The notes beneath the pieces are model-generated. The model searched no databases. It was not told the DNA's origin and worked only from the letters and a program-made list of their open reading frames with translations. 64,000 nt of DNA, taken from positions 186,001 through 250,000 of the forward strand of contig NW_013547018.1 of the NCBI RefSeq assembly GCF_000711695.1, written 5' to 3'. This document shows positions 58,690 through 64,000 of the stretch, piece after piece (the stretch's first letter is position 1; each line of letters opens with the position of its first letter). The DNA is from Tilletiaria anomala UBC 951. Lineage: Eukaryota > Basidiomycota > Exobasidiomycetes > Georgefischeriales > Tilletiariaceae. A program made the position numbers and the translations under genes.

Positions 58690-59570
58690 CACCGCAAGAT
58701 CAGCAACCCCGTACAGGCAGCCACTTTTGTTTCGCCACCACCACGCCCACGCTCTCCCAGTACAACTGCGGTGTCCATGGCATCCCCATTTTCAATGCTG
58801 GTATCTGCGTTGCGCTTTCCATGATGCATTCGTTCATGTTAGCAGGAGGTGCGGCTCTCGTGCAAGCTGGTAGCGGCCAGCTCAGCGTCGGATACGTGCA
58901 GGCGGGTTGACCCTCACTTATTTGTTAGTATCTCGGCGGCTTGCGGGAGCTCTCCTCCAGCAACACTACGGAGCAACGCTTTTCTGCACGTACGGGATGG
59001 TCTGGTGTGGCCTCGCCATGTTCTTCATCCTCTTCTTTATCGAGCTATCCAACTATAATGGGGACACGCCAGGTATCTATTTGGCAGGCGGTATAGGCGC
59101 CGCGGACGCAGAGAACGCTGTTGGTCTCTTCCTTTTTCGTGAGTTCACTCCATTGAACGATTCACTTTTCAAGCATCGGGGGTCCTGGCCTTACTGACGA
59201 ACCTTTCTATTTCTCGTTTCAATCTGGCTGGAAATCACCATGTTCTTGACGATCCGACAATTTCGATGTCCAGACTATTAGCCAATCCGAGCCAATTGAG
59301 CTAACAACTGTTCTCCCTTCTTTCTCTTGCCCCACTTAGAGCCACTTTCAAGGCTAGCGTTGCTCTCATCATTCTTCTGAATCTCTTGAACCTCGCCTTC
59401 AACTTGCTTGAGTACGTGATGGGGCTATTATTTTGTCTCCTGCTGCCAAATAGCTAACCAAGTCTTAAATTGTTCTCTTCCGCGCTTCCTTCTACACTGG
59501 TAACTCAAATTTGCAGCTGGTAGGCCGTATCGTCGGCTGTCCCCTCGCATTCAGCGCCTGCTACTGAGTC
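58690..59570 (+). pseudogene. GPR1/FUN34/YaaH (acetate transporter-like) relic, copy 2
   Basis: Second decayed transporter gene, opposite in orientation to copy 1. Family-like segments appear in order but in different frames: about 58695-58850 (QPRTGSHFCFATTTPTLSQYN, GVHGIPIFNAGICVAL: first and second helices), about 58960-59095 (GATLFCTYGMVWCGLAMFF, matching the family FGATAF.SYG.FW motif), ENAVGLFLF, then after a possible intron 59340-59410 (RATFKASVALIILLNLLNLAF), and at 59515-59565 a C-terminal GRIVGCPLAFSACY resembling the family G..G...A..AWY end. Some frame changes coincide with plausible GT...AG introns. The junction between the second and third helices does not, and a TGA stands in the final helix. 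I favour a pseudogene; a gene with unusual introns remains possible. Confidence 0.5.
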
Positions 59571-60144
59571 TTGGAGACTGAAATGTGAAATCTATCCAGG
59601 GGAGCTTGCCCTTCGAACTCTATGGAATCCTCTTTCGTCTCGCCGCTGTGCAGTATTGGCATGGCTTCTCCCTTTACGAAACAAACTAGCTTCGTCGCCC
59701 TGCCGACCATACCGCTTAAGAAGGAAACTTGAATGCGCTCTCGATTTTCGCTCGCACTTTTGTTGTCTGCGCGGCAATGAGAAGGTCCAGTCAAAGGGGG
59801 AGACGGTTAAATATTCGTAGTATGTCAGAGAACCAGAATACCTCGTTGCGATGCAATGCATGATTATTGAAATGGCGACATTGATTTTTCTTCTGTCTGC
59901 ATTTCATTGCCGAGCCTGCAACCGAGATTGGCTCCAAGCAAGGCGAAGGACTATTTCAGATGAGATAATATCCGAAGCCACGTAGCGCAGCCAAAGCCGT
60001 GACAGGGGACTTCGAAACATTTCCTATGCAAATTCCGTGACGATTTTGTCCAGTACATGTGCTGGAGAGCTCTCTTCAAATGTGTACAGTGCCGCGTATG
60101 CTCCAGCATCGCGTCTGCCAGAGGTTGCTTCCATCGCGTGCCGC
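59571..60144. other. Intergenic, 574 nt
   Basis: Between the second transporter relic and the GAD stop codon. It should include the GAD 3' UTR. Motif-free short open frames only. Confidence 0.4.
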
Positions 60145-62337
60145 TCAGCACTGTTTGGCGTACCCGACAGCCTTGGTGCCGGAGCCTTTCTCGAGCGAAT
60201 GTTGGTGACGCGGGTGGTGCTTATGGTGGGGGATATTGGTGGGTCCATGTGCGTGCTTGTCAGCGGTTGTCTTGTTGGACTTCGAGATGACGGATGCAAG
60301 CGAGGCCTCAGGCGAAGAGTTATCGGTCAACGACTCGGTGATGCTCATCAGGTCGTGCACGAGCAAGTCAATCATGTCTTCACTCAGATTCTCGCGCACG
60401 ACAACCCGCAGGATCTCCACGTCGGTCATCGGTGCGCTCAGGCTGTAGTTGGGCACTATACGCGTCGGCACAAAAACAGAAGAACGAATTAACGAGGAAA
60501 CCAAATTTTAGCTTGTGGGTCGATCAGAAAGTCTTACCGATCCAACCCTTGACACGGAGCAGCGTCTGGATCCAGTGCTGCTGCAAATGAGGGTACTATT
60601 TGGCATATTGTGAGCGAACACGTCAGCACCCTGCGCAAAATGTCAGGCAAGATCAGTGAAAATCCAGGATCGCTCGCTCACCTTGGTTTTGAATCCATCT
60701 GTCCACTTGAATGAAACGACGGGCAGACCTGGTGCGTAGTTTCTGCATTCCGACTCGTCGAATGAACCGACCTTGGTGTCGGCAGAAGCGATGACGCTTG
60801 CGGGGCGGTGGATATCCGACAGCACCTCGTAATATCCAGATGCTTCGAGCGCGCGCGAGAAGATGCGCGCGTTCTTGAGGTCGTCCATCATGACATTGCG
60901 GTAGCCCTCGAAGCCGAGGTTGATAAAATTGTAGTACTGGCCCAGCACCGGCGCCGCAGGGCGCGAAAAGTTCAAGTTAAACGAGTACTCGACGGAGCCG
61001 AGGTAGTGCAGCTCGAAGATGAGGTCCTTGGGAAGAAAGTCGGCCGATCGCCAGATGATCCACCCAATGCCGCAGTACACCATACCGAACTGTATTAACC
61101 GTGAACCCCCAAGTCAGGATCAACAGCTTGAGCAAAATTCAAGTGCAGCGCCTCACAGCGCAAAACGACATACCTTATGCCCGGAAGTGTTGATCGACTT
61201 GACGCGCGGGATCTTAAAGTCCCACTCGAGGTCGGGGAACGCAAATGGAGCAACCATGGCGCCGGAGGCACCATCAACGTGGATGGGAATGTCGTGTCCC
61301 GCATTCTTCTCGTACTCGTCGAGCAGGTCGGCCATCTCCTTGACCGGCTCAAAGTGGCCGGTGTACGTACTGCCGAGGATGATGATGGCGCCTATGGTGT
61401 TCTCGTCGACCATTTTGATCGCCTTCTTTGGGTCGAAGCAATAGTGGCTCTCCTTACTGATGGGTACGAGGCGCTCCTCGACGTCAAAGTACCGCGCAAA
61501 CTTCTCGATAGCGACTTGGGCGTTGCTGCCAAAGACGACGTTGGGCCCGGGGTTCTTGTAGTCCTTTCCAGCCGCCTTCATCTTCTCCTGCCAGCGCTTC
61601 TTCATAGCCAGGCCGCCGAGCATGATCGCCTCGGACGAGCCAGCTGTCGCGGTGCCCATCGCGCCGTGGCGCTTGCCGGTCGCCGGATCAATTTCCTTGG
61701 GCGCATGCCACAGATCGGCGAGCATCGAAATGCAGCGACCGTGGATGGTCATCGTGGCGGGGTACTCATCTTGGTCAGCAAGGTTGACGCTGATGTTCTC
61801 CATGATCAGCTTCGTGGCGGCACTATTCATGTACGTGTGGACGAAAGAGGCCTGCATTCCAGCCATGCTCAAAGTATCAGCTCTGGCCCGATGGGAAAGG
61901 GCAGTAGTCCCATCTCACAAGATTGAGCGTAGGCCTGAGTAAGCCGCCAGGATAGGAGGCAAGTCAGCGATCGAGATGACCGACGAATGCTTAGGTGGTG
62001 CATGCCCCATCAGATCCGTCTCACCTTCCGTCAAGCGCGAGCTCAGATGAAATGAGCTGGTACGCGGCATCGTCAGAAATACTGTCGGGGAAAAAGGGGG
62101 GCTTTTTCAGGCACATTGCGCAGTTCCCTGTATGCTTGTCTTTCACGAAGCGCAGATTCACCCAATAGATGGGAAGCTGTACTTTGGCAGCTCCTGTGTC
62201 TGGTATCGTCCGCCGAACGGACCTGAGTGTGCTGCGCGCTTCTTGGCACCACCGGGACGCTGGACGAAGGAGAGGTAGGGGTGATCCTGGGCCTGCTGGA
62301 TCAGGTCATCCGCGTCGATGTGCTTGGAGAGTGTCAT
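60145..62337 (-). CDS. Glutamate decarboxylase (PLP-dependent)
   Basis: Converts glutamate to GABA and CO2 in the cytosol (GABA shunt, acid and oxidative stress). Seven coding exons: 62337..62162, 62081..62025, 61934..61919, 61851..61174, 61089..60682, 60595..60538 and 60455..60145, 567 aa. The third exon is only 16 nt and supplies the middle of DGR|PTLNL|ASFVHTYM; all phases agree. Conserved segments: MNSAATKLIMENISVNLADQ, GTATAGSSEAIMLGGLAMK, HVDGASGAMVAPF, and the PLP-lysine motif INTSGHK just before an intron. Then come GMVYCGIGWIIWRS, SVEYSFNLNFSRPAAPVLGQYYNF, YPHLQQHWIQTLLRVKGWIV and a C-terminal ILRVVVRENLSEDMIDLLV. A hydrophilic His/Lys-rich tail follows. Start ATG 62337 has A at -3. 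The order matches group II type GadB/Gad1 enzymes. Confidence 0.95.
61919..61934 (-). other. 16-nt microexon of the glutamate decarboxylase gene
   Basis: Minus-strand ACTCAG|16 nt|GTGAGA. The exon completes an AGG Arg codon and adds CCT ACG CTC AAT CTT (P-T-L-N-L). With it, the protein reads the family-typical LDGRPTLNLASFV. Without it, the flanking exons (phases 2 and 0) would not join in frame. Confidence 0.85.
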
Positions 62338-63840
62338 CTTGGTCGGTCGGTCGAGCTTGCTTTCTTCTGTGTGGTCGTCGTATGTTTAAACTATGGTTGT
62401 GCATGGAGCGCTCGCGAGGGCTGCTGCGACAAAGGGACTTGTCGACGGAAGGGAAGTCGATGGGGCGAATAAGATGCAATCCTTGCTATATGTAAAAGAG
62501 CACCCCTCTTGGTCGCTGAGAAGCGGGTGCAAAAACGTGCGTGCGAGCGGGCCGCTGGCTGGTTCGTCGTCTCTGGAGTGGCGGCATTGTCGGTGATGAT
62601 GCACATTTGGTTTGATTGATTGCACATGCCTGGCGTTCCGGCTGCCGGCAGGAGTTAAAAAAAGTGGTTGGTGCATGACGTCGTCGTATCCAGACTGCAT
62701 AGGCGATGATGCAAACGCTGCCTGTGCATGGCCCGTGCGAAAGGCGATCAAGAAGATGAAGATGTGGGGGTGGGTCGCAGGTGCCGGCGGTGCGGCAAAA
62801 GGCAGGGACCACCACTGGCAGTGCAGCCAGGACGCAGCAGCAGCGGCACCTGTGGAGTTTGTGGCTGTCTGCACGCCTGGCAGACAGCCGCCCCCAGACG
62901 TCAGACCAGGCAGTCGTATGGCGCCTGCTGCGTGCGTGCGCCACCACGAATCAGGCGCGCAAGCTATTAGAGTTTTCTGGCCTTTCTGTCGCTCCAGCAA
63001 GTTCCTGGGGTTCCGGGATTTCCGGCGGAGGCCCACATGGTTTCTGGGACAAGTCACTGGGCTTTGGGTTGTATGCCGAGCCGCTCCCGTCGGGAGGGGA
63101 GGTCCAGGAAGCGCAAACTGTCTCCTCGGGCCACTTACACCTCAAGGTTCGTGCTCTGGACGCCTAGTGGGAGCAGCCCCCGAAAATATCCATCTTTTGC
63201 TACCAAAATATAAGGTTATAATACAAAGGCTTTCCGGGAGATCATCAGAGCGCGATTTCGAACAGCTGCTTCCCCGAAAATAGTCGCAGAGGATTCTGGG
63301 ATTCTTTTGTTTCTCGGACGCAGTATTTGCCAAGTTTCTGGGCCGGCCCTGCTATTTCGAATGATCCAGTCACCATCCATTTATCTGTTCTCCATCACCC
63401 TACACAATGACTCCTACGTCTGCATTCTGGGCACATGCTATAACCTGCTACCACTCTCGAACGTCTGGAGATGCGGCGTCACATCGATGTTGTTGCTGTT
63501 GCGTTGCCACGTCCGTATCCCTTGAAAGGCCGGCCGCATGGTCGAGAGTCAAGCGCATCAGCTCCAAAAGCTCGCGCACTGGACCGGAAGAGCATTTGCA
63601 CCCGGAACAGGCAGCTAAAATACTGACCAGCCTAGCCGGCGGCGGGGTTTGGTTCTTGGTCTCTGCGATGTTCTAGCTGGATATTCCACCATTTTCGACC
63701 TTGCAAAGCCCAGAAGTGGTCGAATCCCCAGCGCTACTCGGGTGTCTCAGGGCTATACTTTGGCAATCATCTTTTGCAGCAGAAGACAGTTGAGCAAATT
63801 GGAATCGCATTCGCGGCGCAGCTCGAGGCTTTCATCAAGA
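62338..63840. other. Intergenic, 1.5 kb, GAD promoter side
   Basis: Upstream of GAD (minus) and downstream of the partial gene at the right edge (minus). A TGACGTCG at 62676-62683 matches the CRE/ATF core, which may be chance. A 223-codon plus-strand frame (62612..63283) has no family motif and was not accepted. Confidence 0.4.
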
Positions 63841-64000
63841 TCACACAGGTGTGATATGCGCCAGCAGAACCTGCTCCCACTGCTTCAGCCCTTCCTCCGC
63901 GCCACCCTTAATTGGTGTGGCAGCAGCACTTGCGCAGCCATTCATCAGTTCATCATCGTCCACCTCATCCCTCGCATGAGCTGGCGGAGCGGTACCGCTG
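63841..64000 (-). CDS. 3' end of an unidentified gene (cut by right edge)
   Basis: Minus-strand frame open from the window edge to a TGA at 63843-63841, about 52 codons. The peptide looks like a genuine protein tail: acidic EVDDDELMNG, Ala-rich linker, then an amphipathic LKQWEQVLLAHITPV end. I do not recognise the family, and the fragment is too short for a domain call. Codon composition (GCG, CTG, GAG, CAG rich) resembles the other genes here. It could instead be a chance frame. Confidence 0.45.
   Translation of the reverse strand, partial: SGTAPPAHARDEVDDDELMNGCASAAATPIKGGAEEGLKQWEQVLLAHITPV

Noticed and set aside
53164-60144. Transposon or LTR element as cause of the gene-poor block
   Set aside because: No terminal repeats, reverse transcriptase, integrase or transposase motifs were seen. 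The only recognisable coding remains are host-type transporter genes.
62612-63283. 223-codon plus-strand frame upstream of GAD
   Set aside because: No recognisable motif, Gly/Arg/Cys-rich shadow-like composition, and overlapping long frames on the other strand.

Overview
This 64 kb window is nuclear DNA from a fungus, most likely a basidiomycete yeast or smut-like species (Ustilaginomycotina is my best guess). The evidence is short GTGAGT...YAG introns in almost every gene, G+C-rich coding DNA, and the gene set. That set includes a KDM5 demethylase resembling Ustilago Rum1, a type II membrane GH17 glucanase and a CBM48 protein of the Crp1 type. No plasmid, phage, CRISPR or intact transposon was seen.

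Layout. 0-1 kb: 5' part of ribosomal protein eS25 (minus, cut by the left edge). 1.7-3.8 kb: secreted fasciclin-domain protein. 4.1-6.9 kb: mitochondrial-type aspartyl-tRNA synthetase (minus). 7.5-10.8 kb: Snu114 spliceosomal GTPase. 11.0-13.0 kb: Coq1-type polyprenyl diphosphate synthase (minus). 13.5-15.4 kb: CBM48 protein. 16.8-19.4 kb: GH17 glucanase. 20.0-21.9 kb: unrecognised protein (minus). 22.5-25.4 kb: 6-phosphofructo-2-kinase/fructose-2,6-bisphosphatase. 25.8-28.6 kb: Hsp104 (minus), with a step-type heat-shock element upstream. 29.4-32.2 kb: COMPASS subunit Swd1. 34.5-37.3 kb: LtrA-family membrane protein. 39.6-40.2 kb: small secreted Ser/Ala-rich, probably GPI-anchored protein. 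41.8-43.5 kb: branched-chain 2-oxoacid dehydrogenase E1 alpha. 43.6-50.6 kb: KDM5/Rum1 histone demethylase (minus). 51.5-53.2 kb: proteasome ATPase Rpt2. 54.9-59.6 kb: gene-poor, more A+T-rich stretch holding two decayed GPR1/FUN34/YaaH acetate-transporter-like genes in opposite orientation. 60.1-62.3 kb: glutamate decarboxylase (minus) with a 16-nt microexon. 63.8-64.0 kb: 3' end of an unidentified gene (minus).

Most genes are unrelated housekeeping functions, as expected for a fungal chromosome. Swd1 (H3K4 methyltransferase complex) and KDM5 (H3K4 demethylase) are the one functionally opposed pair. I found no clear new multi-gene system. The most interesting observations are gene-structural: coding introns placed at or inside start codons (RPS25, RPT2), the GAD microexon, the Hsp104 heat-shock element, an unresolved splice junction in the PFKFB gene, an in-frame optional-looking intron in KDM5, and the paired transporter relics. 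Exon boundaries were worked out by hand from splice motifs, reading phase and family conservation. For the multi-exon genes given as solved, the exons sum to a whole number of codons.
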